Source: Chloroflexota bacterium (GTDB lineage Bacteria > Chloroflexota > Anaerolineae > Aggregatilineales > J027). From it: a stretch of DNA of 64,000 bases. The stretch covers positions 124,001-188,000 of the forward strand of contig JABFGB010000001.1 of assembly GCA_013112715.1 (NCBI GenBank), given 5' to 3'. Below the pieces are notes generated by a model, which ran no database searches, was not told where the DNA came from, and saw only the letters and a list, made by a program, of their open reading frames with translations. Shown piece after piece: positions 44,023 to 52,986 of this stretch; position 1 is the stretch's first letter; each line of letters starts with the position of its first letter. The translations under genes and the position numbers were made by a program.

Positions 44023-45003
44023 TTAACCCACTCCTTCTTCGACGAGCGGCATTTCAATGTCGAATTCAGCATTTAGATCACTCAGCGTCAGCGTCTCTGA
44101 CTGATAATGCGTAATCGTGACTGCCGCCCCACCCAAATCGCTGCCAAAGGTTTTGCTGTCCAACGCGCTTTCGAGACTAAGGGTCATCGTTTGGCGATAC
44201 ACCGTCTGGTCATCCGCGCCGACCCATACTTCCAACTTATAGACCGCACCTTCAAGCAAGGCACTTACTGCCTCCTCGGATAATTCCAAATCGCCTAGCA
44301 GTGCCGAGGCGTCTTGCCCCAACGCTGCCATTGCTTCCGCCGCATTGAGCGTTAGCAAATAATGGTTCATAGTCTGGCCTTCTAATTCATCATCAGGTAG
44401 CAATTCCGCCGACTTGACGACTGTTGAATTGAGCAGTGCGGATATACTATTGAGGCGAACATGGCTTATCGAGGTCGCCACATCAGTCAGCGACACCGTG
44501 CCGTTACCTCCCAATGCCATCCCATCCAAAACTTCTTGCCACCCCTCCGGCAACCCAGCCCGATACTCTGGTGCGGTCTTATCCAAATTGATAAATACGT
44601 CGCCATCAATCGAAACTACGGACGCCGCCAATTCTAGCTGGGGTGTCAACTCCATGTCAGGCAGGGGTGCTCCCGATCCCAGCGGTTCGGTCAAAACGAT
44701 CTGGCCTTGTGTGATGACCTGAGTCAGCGAGGAACTTGTACTTGCTCCATCAATTTGTGCCGTTTGGGACTCTACGATTTCCGTCGAGATGATATAGACC
44801 GTATCACCTTGCACCAATTGGGTACTTTGCGAGGTCAGACTGTCCCACTGCGCCATATAGCTGGACACCGCCGCCGTGTTTTGGTAAGCCGTCGTCAGCG
44901 CATCCAACCTCACCTGCGTATCATCCTGAGCCTGTACCTGAAACTTTGGAATCACAATAGCAAGCAAAGCAATGATTACCCAAATGAACTGTTTTTTACC
45001 CAT
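44023..45003 (-). CDS. secreted protein, first of two tandem paralogues
   Basis: A 326-residue protein with a signal peptide (FIWVIIALLAIVIPKFQ followed by VQAQ). The mature part starts LTTAYQNTAAVSSYMAQWD and continues with many beta strands (YKLEVWVGADDQTVYRQTM near the end), a fold that may bind hydrophobic ligands as LolA/LppX do. That fold call is inference. It is followed directly by its paralogue. Confidence 0.65.
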   Translation of the reverse strand: MGKKQFIWVIIALLAIVIPKFQVQAQDDTQVRLDALTTAYQNTAAVSSYMAQWDSLTSQSTQLVQGDTVYIISTEIVESQTAQIDGASTSSSLTQVITQGQIVLTEPLGSGAPLPDMELTPQLELAASVVSIDGDVFINLDKTAPEYRAGLPEGWQEVLDGMALGGNGTVSLTDVATSISHVRLNSISALLNSTVVKSAELLPDDELEGQTMNHYLLTLNAAEAMAALGQDASALLGDLELSEEAVSALLEGAVYKLEVWVGADDQTVYRQTMTLSLESALDSKTFGSDLGGAAVTITHYQSETLTLSDLNAEFDIEMPLVEEGVG

Positions 45004-45026
45004 TAGAAGATTTGCTCCACCAAAAT

Positions 45027-45668
45027 TCAGGGTTGTTGGCCGGGGGGAAGTTGTTCATGAAAATATTCAACCAGCGCCAGTTGAATCGTGTTAAAAATCT
45101 GGTTGATCTTGCGCAATAGTCGAATCTGGGCCTCGTGGTCAAGTTGGGCCACCTGTGGCATTTGCATTGCGGCTTCGGTCAAGCTGTCACGGAAAAACAT
45201 GACGATTTCCAAGCCATCACGCACCGAAAGGTGATTGGCGATACTATTTTGGGCATAACGCACCGCGATACTTTGGGCCTCAATCAGCAGGCTGTCATCA
45301 TCCGTCGGCATGGCGATATGCTGCATGATGAGACCCAGTAGGCGTTTGCCCAGTTCGCGTTGTTCTTCGCGCTGTTCGCCATCAAACGCCGTCAGCCCGG
45401 AGGGGGGTAAGCTGGTTTGCAGGCGATGACGAGTTTCAACCAACGCATAACTCACCCATGCTTGTTGGTTATTGGGTGTAATCTGTTGTTCCTGATGTTT
45501 GACAAACACCACTACATCCGATTCCAAAAATCGGCGATGTCCACCGGGGGTAATATAAACCGGGATGCTGCCATTATCAGCCCAACGCCGCAGGGTCGTC
45601 GGATGGATGCCGAGTACCTCTGCCGCCTGTGCCAATGTCAGCCATTTTTTTGCCGTCGCGTCTGTCAT
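45027..45668 (-). CDS. MerR/excisionase-type DNA-binding protein
   Basis: A 213-residue protein. The N-terminus has a winged-helix domain (WLTLAQAAEVLGIHPTTLRR then WADNGSIPVYITPGGHRRF), the excisionase/MerR pattern. The rest is a helical domain of about 130 residues with no recognised ligand motif, similar to sensor parts of B12-like or heat-sensing MerR relatives. The ATG at 45668 follows AGGG. It lies 23 bp upstream of the two secreted paralogues and may control them. Confidence 0.75.
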   Translation of the reverse strand: MTDATAKKWLTLAQAAEVLGIHPTTLRRWADNGSIPVYITPGGHRRFLESDVVVFVKHQEQQITPNNQQAWVSYALVETRHRLQTSLPPSGLTAFDGEQREEQRELGKRLLGLIMQHIAMPTDDDSLLIEAQSIAVRYAQNSIANHLSVRDGLEIVMFFRDSLTEAAMQMPQVAQLDHEAQIRLLRKINQIFNTIQLALVEYFHEQLPPGQQP

Positions 45669-45755
45669 GAACCCTGACCGTGTATCATTCAATAATACCC
45701 TGATTCTAACAGGTGTTCGTCAATGCTGAAAGTTGGCAGCCATCCCGATACCTGA

Positions 45756-47144
45756 CTAAGCCTTACTCGCTTTCACCCGAACACGCGGCCCTTGGGCGGT
45801 ATCCTCAATTTCGTACCCTGCCCCCGTTACCGCATCACGTAGGGCATCGGCGTCTTTCCAGCGTTTTTCAGCGCGGGCTATTTGACGTTGTTCGACCATC
45901 ACCAAAATTTCATCAGGGATGACTTCAACCGTCGGTTGCCATGTCGCTAATTGCAGGCCCATCACGCGGTCAAAGTCGAGCAATGTGGCTTTTTTGATTT
46001 GGGGTGGCAAGTCGCTTTTGACCATTTCCCACACCAGCGCCAGCACACGCGGCATATTCAAATCATTGTTGATATGCTCCAAAAACCGCGCCTGATAGTC
46101 GGGGTCAACCGTGTCGCCGGGTTCGCCCCATTCATACGACGCTTGGCGCAACCGCTGCAAAGCCGTCACCGCCGCATCAAGGCTATCCCAACTAAACGTC
46201 AATTTGGCCCGATAGTGAGCGCCGAGGCAGAAAAATCGGTAGGCCAGTGGATCATAGCCCTTATCAATCAGGGTCTGAATCCGCAAAAATTCGCCGCTGG
46301 ATTTCGACATTTTGCTGTCATCTAGTTGCAGGAAATAGCCGTGCATCCAAAAATTAGCCAGACGGGTATTAAAACACGCCTCCGATTGAGCAATCTCGTT
46401 GGGATGATGAACCGTGATATGGTCTTCACCCCCGCAGTGAATGTCAAAATATTCACCGAGGTACTTCGCCGCCATCGCCGTACATTCAATATGCCATCCG
46501 GGGAAACCCACCCCCCATGGACTGTCCCATTCCATCTGGCGTCTGACATCCGGCGTGCTAAATTTCCACAGGGCGAAGTCGGTGGGGTTGCGCTTTTCGC
46601 CCATATCCACCCGTGCCCCGGCTTTTTGCCCCTCAATATCCAACCGCCCGATATAGCCATAATCCGGCAGCTTGGAGGTGTCAAAATAGATGCCATCCGA
46701 GGTGCGATAGGTATAGCCATTGGCGGCAATTGTCTCAATCGCCTCAATCTGTTCTTCAATATGGTCAGTGGCCCGGCACCAAATCGTGGGATCTTCGATA
46801 TTGAGGTGATTCAAATCGCTCTGAAAAGCGCGAGTATATTCGGCAGCGATGTCCCACGCGGTTTTGCCCGTGCGCCGTGAGCCTTTTTCCATCTTGTCCT
46901 CGCCCGTATCCGCATCCGAGGTCAGATGGCCCACGTCGGTAATGTTCATCACATGCCGCACGCGATAGCCGTTATATTCCAATACCCGCTTGAGAATATC
47001 CTCGAAGATATAGGTGCGGAGATTGCCGATATGGGCATAGTCGTACACCGTTGGGCCGCATGTATACAGACCCACTTCTGGCGGATGCAGAGGTTCAAAA
47101 GGGCGTACCGTGCGGGTATAGGTATCAAAGAGTTGCAGTTCCAT
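45756..47144 (-). CDS. cysS: cysteinyl-tRNA synthetase
   Basis: A 462-residue class I synthetase that charges tRNA-Cys. Motifs: zinc cysteine in [19 protein letters not shown] with HIGH-type HIGN, zinc ligands in WHIECTAMA and [15 protein letters not shown], and KMSKSSGEF. Length is normal. It precedes the MerR-type gene on the minus strand, with an 87-bp gap. Confidence 0.97.
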   Translation of the reverse strand: MELQLFDTYTRTVRPFEPLHPPEVGLYTCGPTVYDYAHIGNLRTYIFEDILKRVLEYNGYRVRHVMNITDVGHLTSDADTGEDKMEKGSRRTGKTAWDIAAEYTRAFQSDLNHLNIEDPTIWCRATDHIEEQIEAIETIAANGYTYRTSDGIYFDTSKLPDYGYIGRLDIEGQKAGARVDMGEKRNPTDFALWKFSTPDVRRQMEWDSPWGVGFPGWHIECTAMAAKYLGEYFDIHCGGEDHITVHHPNEIAQSEACFNTRLANFWMHGYFLQLDDSKMSKSSGEFLRIQTLIDKGYDPLAYRFFCLGAHYRAKLTFSWDSLDAAVTALQRLRQASYEWGEPGDTVDPDYQARFLEHINNDLNMPRVLALVWEMVKSDLPPQIKKATLLDFDRVMGLQLATWQPTVEVIPDEILVMVEQRQIARAEKRWKDADALRDAVTGAGYEIEDTAQGPRVRVKASKA

Positions 47145-47331
47145 ATGTTGTCCTAAGCGTCAAGCCGTTTCCCAAATTGCTGATTTCTTAAATACACCGA
47201 ATCAAAGCCATATGTTGAAGATTCTAACCTATCGCTGTTTACTTCCATGTTACCTTAGCGCACGCCAATCGTCTATCGGGCAATCCTCCCAACGGAAGCA
47301 CTACCTTCCTTTGACGCCATGAGGATTTGGG

Positions 47332-47360
47332 TTGACCCAAGCGCCTGCCTACGTCATAAT
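47332..47360 (+). promoter_or_regulatory. promoter of the lytic transglycosylase gene, near-leaderless
   Basis: TTGACC (47332-47337), a 17-bp spacer and CATAAT (47355-47360). A start of transcription 6-8 bp after the -10 would fall at about 47367, 0-3 bp before the ATG at 47369; no ribosome site exists there. Confidence 0.55.
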
Positions 47361-47368
47361 CTGCCACC

Positions 47369-49801
47369 ATGCGACTGAAAACACCTTCCCCCTACCCACT
47401 GATTTTGATCGCCCTTGCCGCGGCTTTGGGATGCAACCTTACCGGTACACCTGAACCGATTATTGTCACTGCCACCCCGGAAGGCACAGGCGGGCCAATC
47501 TACATCACCGCCACACCCGATTTCACGCCGACCCCCGAACCCGTTGCCCTGCCCACCCTACCGCCGGAAGACGCCATTACCGCCGCCGAAAGCGCCCTGT
47601 TTAATGGCAACTATGAGGAAGCGGTCAAGCAGTACCAAACGGTGGTCAATCAGGAATTTGTTACCAGCGACCTTCGTGCCTCGGCCTATTATGGGTTGGG
47701 GCAGGCCAATTTGCGGGAAGGCTATTTCGACCAAGCCTTTATCGCCTTCAGCGAATTTATTCAGCAGTTCCCCGACGACTCCCGTATCGCCCAAGCCTAT
47801 TTCCAGCGTGGGGATGCCAATTTGGGCATCGGCAGTTGGGAAGCTGCCATCACCGATTTTCAAAAATACTTGTCCCTGCGCCCCGGCCTAATTGACAGCT
47901 ACGCCTATGAACGTATTGGCGATGCCTATCTTGCCCTAAATCTCCCCACCCAAGCCTTTGAAAATTACCTCGCTGCCGCCGATGCCACGCGCACTCTTGT
48001 ACCCCTCTTGGTTTTGCGCGAACGCATCGCCGCGACGTATGTGAATCAAGGTTTATTGACCGAGGCCGTTGCCCAATACGACGAAATCTTGCAAATCGCC
48101 CAAAACGGCGGATATCGGGCCAGCATTGAATCGCAAGCCGCCGCGTTGGAATTGCAGGCGGGCAATACAGTGGCCGCTTACACTCGGTTACAGCGCATTT
48201 TTAACGACTACCCCTCGACCATCTACGGCTATCAAGCTATGCAGACCCTTTTGGCAGCAGGTTATGAAATTGACCCGCTTGAACGTGCCCAGATCAGCTT
48301 TGCCGCCGAAGATTATGGGGATGTGATCACCGTCCTCAATGATTACAGCACGACGGTTTACACCATGCCCACCGATGCCCTGTTATTGTTGGGGCAGGCC
48401 TATCGTGGTTTGGGTAATTTCGACGCCGCCTTTACGACCCTACAAACCATTACCACCAACTATCCCACTGACCCACTCTTTGGGGTGGCGTGGTTGGAAC
48501 AAGGCCGCACGCTGTTTTTGCAGGGCAATTTTATCGGCGCGGCATCGCATTACAGTCAGCTACCCACCGTCAGCCCGGCCAGCCCGCAAGCCCCCGAAGC
48601 CCTGTGGCGATCCGGCTATATTTACGCCACCCAACTCAATGATAATCAGCGTGCCCTGCAAATGTTTGACCAATTGGGCAAAACCTACCCCGGTGACGAA
48701 TGGGCACAAGACGGCCTTTTAATTGCTGCCTCACTCGCCTTAAACTTAGGTCAGACCCAACAAGCCCAAGCCCTCTATACCCAGTTGGCAAATACGGGGA
48801 CAGGCGAAAATAAAGCATTGGCCTTTTTGTGGTTGGGGCGGCTCTACCGCGATCAGGGCCAAGCCGACCTCGCTGAACAATCATTTTTAGGCGCATCCCA
48901 AGCCGACCCCGGTGGTTATTACAGCCTGCGTGCCCAAGACATCCTCGCAGGCAAAGAACCCTTTACCCCACCTACCAGCTATCAATTTGAGTTTGATGAG
49001 GCACAGGAAATTGCCAAAGCCGAAGATTGGATGCGAACGACATTTGGCATTCAGCAAGAAGGGCCGCTCTACCCCCTTAGCCAAGTCCTTGAAAACGACC
49101 CGCATATGATTCGAGGGCGTGAATTGTGGGCATTGGCGGTGTTTGATGATGCGCGTACCGAATTTGATACCCTGCGTGAAAGCTACGAAGCCGACCCGCT
49201 GGCGACCTATCAATTGGCCCATTATTTTGCGGAAATCGGCCTCTATCGCTCCTCGATTGAAGCCGCCGCCATTTTGCTGATTAACGCCGGGGTGGATACG
49301 TTAGACGCCCCCGGTTATATCGCCCGTCTGCGCTACCCCATCCACTATGCTGATTTAGTGCTGCCTGCCACCGAAAAGTATAATCTTGACCCACTCTTGG
49401 TTTTCAGTCTGATTCGTCAAGAAAGCCTGTTCCAAAGTTTCGCTACCAGCACCGCCGCCGCACAGGGTCTCATGCAGATTATTCCCGACACTGGCGCTGA
49501 CATCGCTGCCCAACTCAACTGGCCCAATTACACCAACAGCGATGTCTATCGGCCCTATGTCAATGTCGAGTTTGGCACCTACTATTTGGATTGGACGCTC
49601 GGCTTGGTAGACAATGTGCCCTACGCGGCACTGGCAGGCTATAACGGCGGCCCCGGCAATGCTCAAGAATGGCTGTCCATCGCCGGCCCGGATTTAGACA
49701 AATTTGTGCAGACTATCACCTTTGATGAGACGCGCACCTATGTCACGCGCATCTATGAACAATACGACACCTACCGTGCCCTCTATGGCGTCAGCAACTA
49801 A
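47369..49801 (+). CDS. TPR lipoprotein with lytic transglycosylase (SLT) domain
   Basis: An 810-residue lipoprotein (signal LILIALAAALGC with lipobox AALGC). Residues 30-60 are a Thr/Pro linker. From 65 to 560 are TPR repeats (YYGLGQANLREGYFDQAFIAF). The C-terminal domain is a Slt70-type lytic transglycosylase: SLIRQESLFQ with catalytic E685, AAAQGLMQIIPDTG, and LAGYNGGPGNA. It cleaves peptidoglycan glycan strands to 1,6-anhydro ends. Next to cell-elongation genes further on, it fits wall turnover. It overlaps the next gene by 17 bp. Confidence 0.92.
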   Translation: MRLKTPSPYPLILIALAAALGCNLTGTPEPIIVTATPEGTGGPIYITATPDFTPTPEPVALPTLPPEDAITAAESALFNGNYEEAVKQYQTVVNQEFVTSDLRASAYYGLGQANLREGYFDQAFIAFSEFIQQFPDDSRIAQAYFQRGDANLGIGSWEAAITDFQKYLSLRPGLIDSYAYERIGDAYLALNLPTQAFENYLAAADATRTLVPLLVLRERIAATYVNQGLLTEAVAQYDEILQIAQNGGYRASIESQAAALELQAGNTVAAYTRLQRIFNDYPSTIYGYQAMQTLLAAGYEIDPLERAQISFAAEDYGDVITVLNDYSTTVYTMPTDALLLLGQAYRGLGNFDAAFTTLQTITTNYPTDPLFGVAWLEQGRTLFLQGNFIGAASHYSQLPTVSPASPQAPEALWRSGYIYATQLNDNQRALQMFDQLGKTYPGDEWAQDGLLIAASLALNLGQTQQAQALYTQLANTGTGENKALAFLWLGRLYRDQGQADLAEQSFLGASQADPGGYYSLRAQDILAGKEPFTPPTSYQFEFDEAQEIAKAEDWMRTTFGIQQEGPLYPLSQVLENDPHMIRGRELWALAVFDDARTEFDTLRESYEADPLATYQLAHYFAEIGLYRSSIEAAAILLINAGVDTLDAPGYIARLRYPIHYADLVLPATEKYNLDPLLVFSLIRQESLFQSFATSTAAAQGLMQIIPDTGADIAAQLNWPNYTNSDVYRPYVNVEFGTYYLDWTLGLVDNVPYAALAGYNGGPGNAQEWLSIAGPDLDKFVQTITFDETRTYVTRIYEQYDTYRALYGVSN

Positions 49802-51785
49802 ACGGCTCGCCCACCTCCTCTTAGAATCCGTCGCCCCGCTGCTGATTATGGTAGTGGGGTTTCTGCTCTATCGCCCTGCCCTCAATTTGATGCTGTTCTG
49901 GGACGACATCCCCCACATGCTTTGGCTGGATACCCATTTGGGCGGTGAATATTGGCTGAGCTCGAGCGGTTTCCCGTTCTATCGCCCCGCCGCCTTTACC
50001 GCGTGGGAAATCTTGGGGCACAACGCCACCGCCCTACACGCCCTTTCCGTTGGGCTGCATCTCATCAACGCCGTTTTAGTGTCTGCACTTGCCCATCGTC
50101 TCAGCCATTCGCGCCAAGCTGGATTTTTTGCCGGACTGCTGTTTGTCACTTTCCCCTTTAGCTATCAAACGGTCATCCCCACCCCGGCCCAATTTCACCT
50201 CTGGCTGACGTTTGGTTTTTTAGCATCGGCCTATCTCATTTTGGCATGGCTCGACCATCCCCAACATTGGAAATTAATTTTGGCATGGGTTGTGGCGTTT
50301 TGGGCCATCTTCAGTCATGAAAACGGCATTGTCGCCCCAGCGCTGATTGGTCTCATCGTCTTGACCGCCCATCCCGATATGCTGCCCATCCGCCGCGCCG
50401 ATTTTCAAATATCTCGGTTGCGCCAGAATCGTTTATGGATCGCCCTTGCCCCGATTGTTCTTTTCGCTCTGCTCTACGGTTTCATCTGGCAAATCATTCC
50501 ACTCGATAACGACTCAACCGGAATCAAAACCGCCGCGCTGGATGTCAAAATCGGCCAGACCTTACAGGCAATTGGTTTTCCGCTGGCGGCCCTATTTCGC
50601 ATGTTTCTCGACCCCCAAAGCGGCACGGCATTAGCATGGGTCAGTGGATGTGTCGCCCTTGCGATTTTTGGCCTATGGTTTTATATGCAGCATCGTTGGC
50701 CCGTCCACGACGGCGATGATGATACCCCACCACCCGCGTCCGTTGAACCAACCCACCTTGCCCGTCTTGGCCTCGTCTGGATTCCGCTGGCGATGCTGCC
50801 CGCATGGTTATTTTTGGATGTCAGCTACCTTTTGAGTAACCCCCGCCTGCATTATCTGGCGTCGGTAGGCATCGCATGGGCATGGGCCGGATTATTAACC
50901 ACCCCCCTCCCGCGTATTGCCCCACGTTTGCTGCAACCCATTGTTGGCATAACCGGAATAGCCATCGCATTGATGATCGCCCTACCCTTTATCCAAAATC
51001 GGCTTGATGAACACCACCTACTGAATGACTACTATCAGGAAATCGCCGATACCGCCGCCGTCGAAAATCAATCGTTATTGGTGGTCAATCCACCCGCCTA
51101 TCTCGCCCCGCGCAAGCCGACCTTTTTGTTAGGTGCAGAAGGCAGTGTCTATCTGCCCGATTTCGTGAGCCTGACCGACTTTTTGCGCCTGAATGATGCT
51201 CATTTCCCGACCAGCGCCATCGCGCATGTCGCCCGTGCCGATGACATCATCCCTGCCACCACACGGATTTATCAGGTCGAGGCTGCTGGATTAGATCGCA
51301 CCAGTCTTTCTACCTATGATCGTGTGCTGGTCAGTCGGCAAATCGGCGGGGAACTATTCGCGCCCCTCGCAGGCATCCATCTGGAAAATGCGCCGCTTCC
51401 AACCACCCCGGCAGCGGATTTTGGCAACGGTGTCATTTTGGAATCACTGCAAATCGGGCCAGACGAGATATTGAGCGAGGCCACCGACAAGAATATTTTC
51501 CGCTTGGAACTGGTCTGGCAAGTACAAATACCCCCCACCGAACCGCTGGAAATTTTTGTACATCTGATGTGTGATGAGCGCCTTGCCACCGATGCCGATG
51601 GCCCGCCCGTGGGTCGTTTGTATCCGCTGGCAATGTGGCAATCCGGCGAACGCTGGCAGGACTTCCGCTATTTTATTATCCCCGATGGCATCTACCCGCC
51701 GGAATGTTTATCGGTGCTGGTCGGTCTATATAATCCAACGACGGGGGATCGTCTGCCTGTCACCGCGACCATACCCGTTAATTAG
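49785..51785 (+). CDS. GT-C-like multi-pass membrane protein
   Basis: A 666-residue protein with about ten or more hydrophobic segments in the first 420 residues; the first loop LFWDDIPHMLWLDTHLGGEY carries acidic residues as in GT-C glycosyltransferases. The C-terminal 200 residues are a soluble beta-rich domain (LRLNDAHFPTSAIAHVARAD). The ATG at 49785 lies inside the end of the transglycosylase gene; earlier in-frame starts (49755) are possible. Its stop overlaps the convergent radical SAM gene by 4 bp. Confidence 0.6.
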   Translation: MASATKRLAHLLLESVAPLLIMVVGFLLYRPALNLMLFWDDIPHMLWLDTHLGGEYWLSSSGFPFYRPAAFTAWEILGHNATALHALSVGLHLINAVLVSALAHRLSHSRQAGFFAGLLFVTFPFSYQTVIPTPAQFHLWLTFGFLASAYLILAWLDHPQHWKLILAWVVAFWAIFSHENGIVAPALIGLIVLTAHPDMLPIRRADFQISRLRQNRLWIALAPIVLFALLYGFIWQIIPLDNDSTGIKTAALDVKIGQTLQAIGFPLAALFRMFLDPQSGTALAWVSGCVALAIFGLWFYMQHRWPVHDGDDDTPPPASVEPTHLARLGLVWIPLAMLPAWLFLDVSYLLSNPRLHYLASVGIAWAWAGLLTTPLPRIAPRLLQPIVGITGIAIALMIALPFIQNRLDEHHLLNDYYQEIADTAAVENQSLLVVNPPAYLAPRKPTFLLGAEGSVYLPDFVSLTDFLRLNDAHFPTSAIAHVARADDIIPATTRIYQVEAAGLDRTSLSTYDRVLVSRQIGGELFAPLAGIHLENAPLPTTPAADFGNGVILESLQIGPDEILSEATDKNIFRLELVWQVQIPPTEPLEIFVHLMCDERLATDADGPPVGRLYPLAMWQSGERWQDFRYFIIPDGIYPPECLSVLVGLYNPTTGDRLPVTATIPVN

Positions 51786-52831
51786 AACCCGCGTAACAGC
51801 GCCCTCGGCCCACGATACAAGGGGCAGACACACCGCGCACATTCGGCCCGTTCGCCAGTCCGATAAGCCATCCGCAGGGCCACCGCCGTTGGATCGTTGA
51901 GGGCATCCTCTAGTTCAACGCCATCGCCATTCAATTTGCCCCATGACGGCAAAAAATAGCAGGGCTGCAGGCGTCCATCCCAATTGACTACCGCCGAAAT
52001 ATGCGGAGCATTACAGCGCGGCCCTTCAAATTCGCCCAACCCCAACGGCTCGGCAAAATAATCATACAAGCGGCGCAGCTTGGCAGGGCTTTCGGCAATG
52101 CGACCATCGGCAAAATGGGCAGCATGGGTACGCTCCAATTCATCCAATATCGCCGCGAATTCGGGCAAATCTTCCGCCGTCAATCCACCAAATTCGTTGA
52201 CGGGCATATTCAGCGGGATGACATCCTCAAAACGTGGGCCAAAGGCATAGGGGTTGACCGTATCCACCGCCAAAAAACTGACCTGTCGCACCCCGGCCCC
52301 CAATGCTATATCCACAATCTGAGGCATCTGGCGGAAATTGGCCCGCATCAAGGTCGTGCGGGTACTGATCGGGATGCCCGCCTTGCTCACAATTTGCATC
52401 CCCTCCAAGATGAGATTCAGCCCATCCACCCCGCGTATTTTTTCATACAGGTCGGGGGTCGCCGCGTCCAAACTGACTGTCAGCATGTCCACATGAGCGA
52501 TGACCTCCTCGGCTTGTTTCCGCAGCAAAAGGCCGTTCGTCAGTAGCCAAATTTTTGACCCCGCCGCTCGAAATTGTTGGGCAATCGCGGGCCATTCGGG
52601 ATGCTGCATGGCTTCCCCACCCGACAGCAAAATCAACTGTGCGCCTAATTTTTGGCTAGATATTGCCAAGCGTTCGACCAACCCCATATCCATGTTGCGG
52701 CGCGGCGCTTTCCAAATATCACACATGGCGCATTTGCTGTTACACCCGTCCGTCAAATACAGCACCAACAGTGGCAGGGTACGCAGATGGTCGGATAACA
52801 AATTAGGTAGGCTGCGGAGGTGTTTCATCAT
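51782..52831 (-). CDS. radical SAM protein with SPASM-like C-terminus
   Basis: A 349-residue enzyme. The radical SAM cluster is C30, C34 and C37 in DGCNSKCAMC, followed by LLSGGEAMQHPEW, which fits the SAM-binding region. The C-terminal part has CNAPHISAVVNWDGRLQPC and CARCVC, cysteines of an auxiliary cluster (SPASM/twitch type). Such enzymes modify peptides, sugars or lipids; the substrate is unknown. It lies between two membrane genes for surface polysaccharide. Confidence 0.8.
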   Translation of the reverse strand: MMKHLRSLPNLLSDHLRTLPLLVLYLTDGCNSKCAMCDIWKAPRRNMDMGLVERLAISSQKLGAQLILLSGGEAMQHPEWPAIAQQFRAAGSKIWLLTNGLLLRKQAEEVIAHVDMLTVSLDAATPDLYEKIRGVDGLNLILEGMQIVSKAGIPISTRTTLMRANFRQMPQIVDIALGAGVRQVSFLAVDTVNPYAFGPRFEDVIPLNMPVNEFGGLTAEDLPEFAAILDELERTHAAHFADGRIAESPAKLRRLYDYFAEPLGLGEFEGPRCNAPHISAVVNWDGRLQPCYFLPSWGKLNGDGVELEDALNDPTAVALRMAYRTGERAECARCVCPLYRGPRALLRGF

Positions 52832-52925
52832 GGCGTCTACGATTTCTCATGTTGCGGCAAACAATTCAACTCCAAAGTATACTTGCCTCCAATGTGATTA
52901 GCGACAAATTTTCATTCAACCCAGT

Positions 52926-52951
52926 TTCAGCGCGGCGGATTTATCCCCGCG
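52926..52951. repeat. dispersed hairpin repeat, copy 3, with compensatory changes
   Basis: TTCAGCGCGGCGGATTTATC and CCCGCG fold as CGCGG/CCGCG plus GGAT/ATCC. Compared with copy 1, two pairs change on both sides (A-T to G-C in the lower stem; C-G to A-T in the upper), so the hairpin is conserved while the sequence drifts. Confidence 0.6.
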
Positions 52952-52986
52952 ATTTTATATTGAGTAATCATCGTAAATCATTCTCA

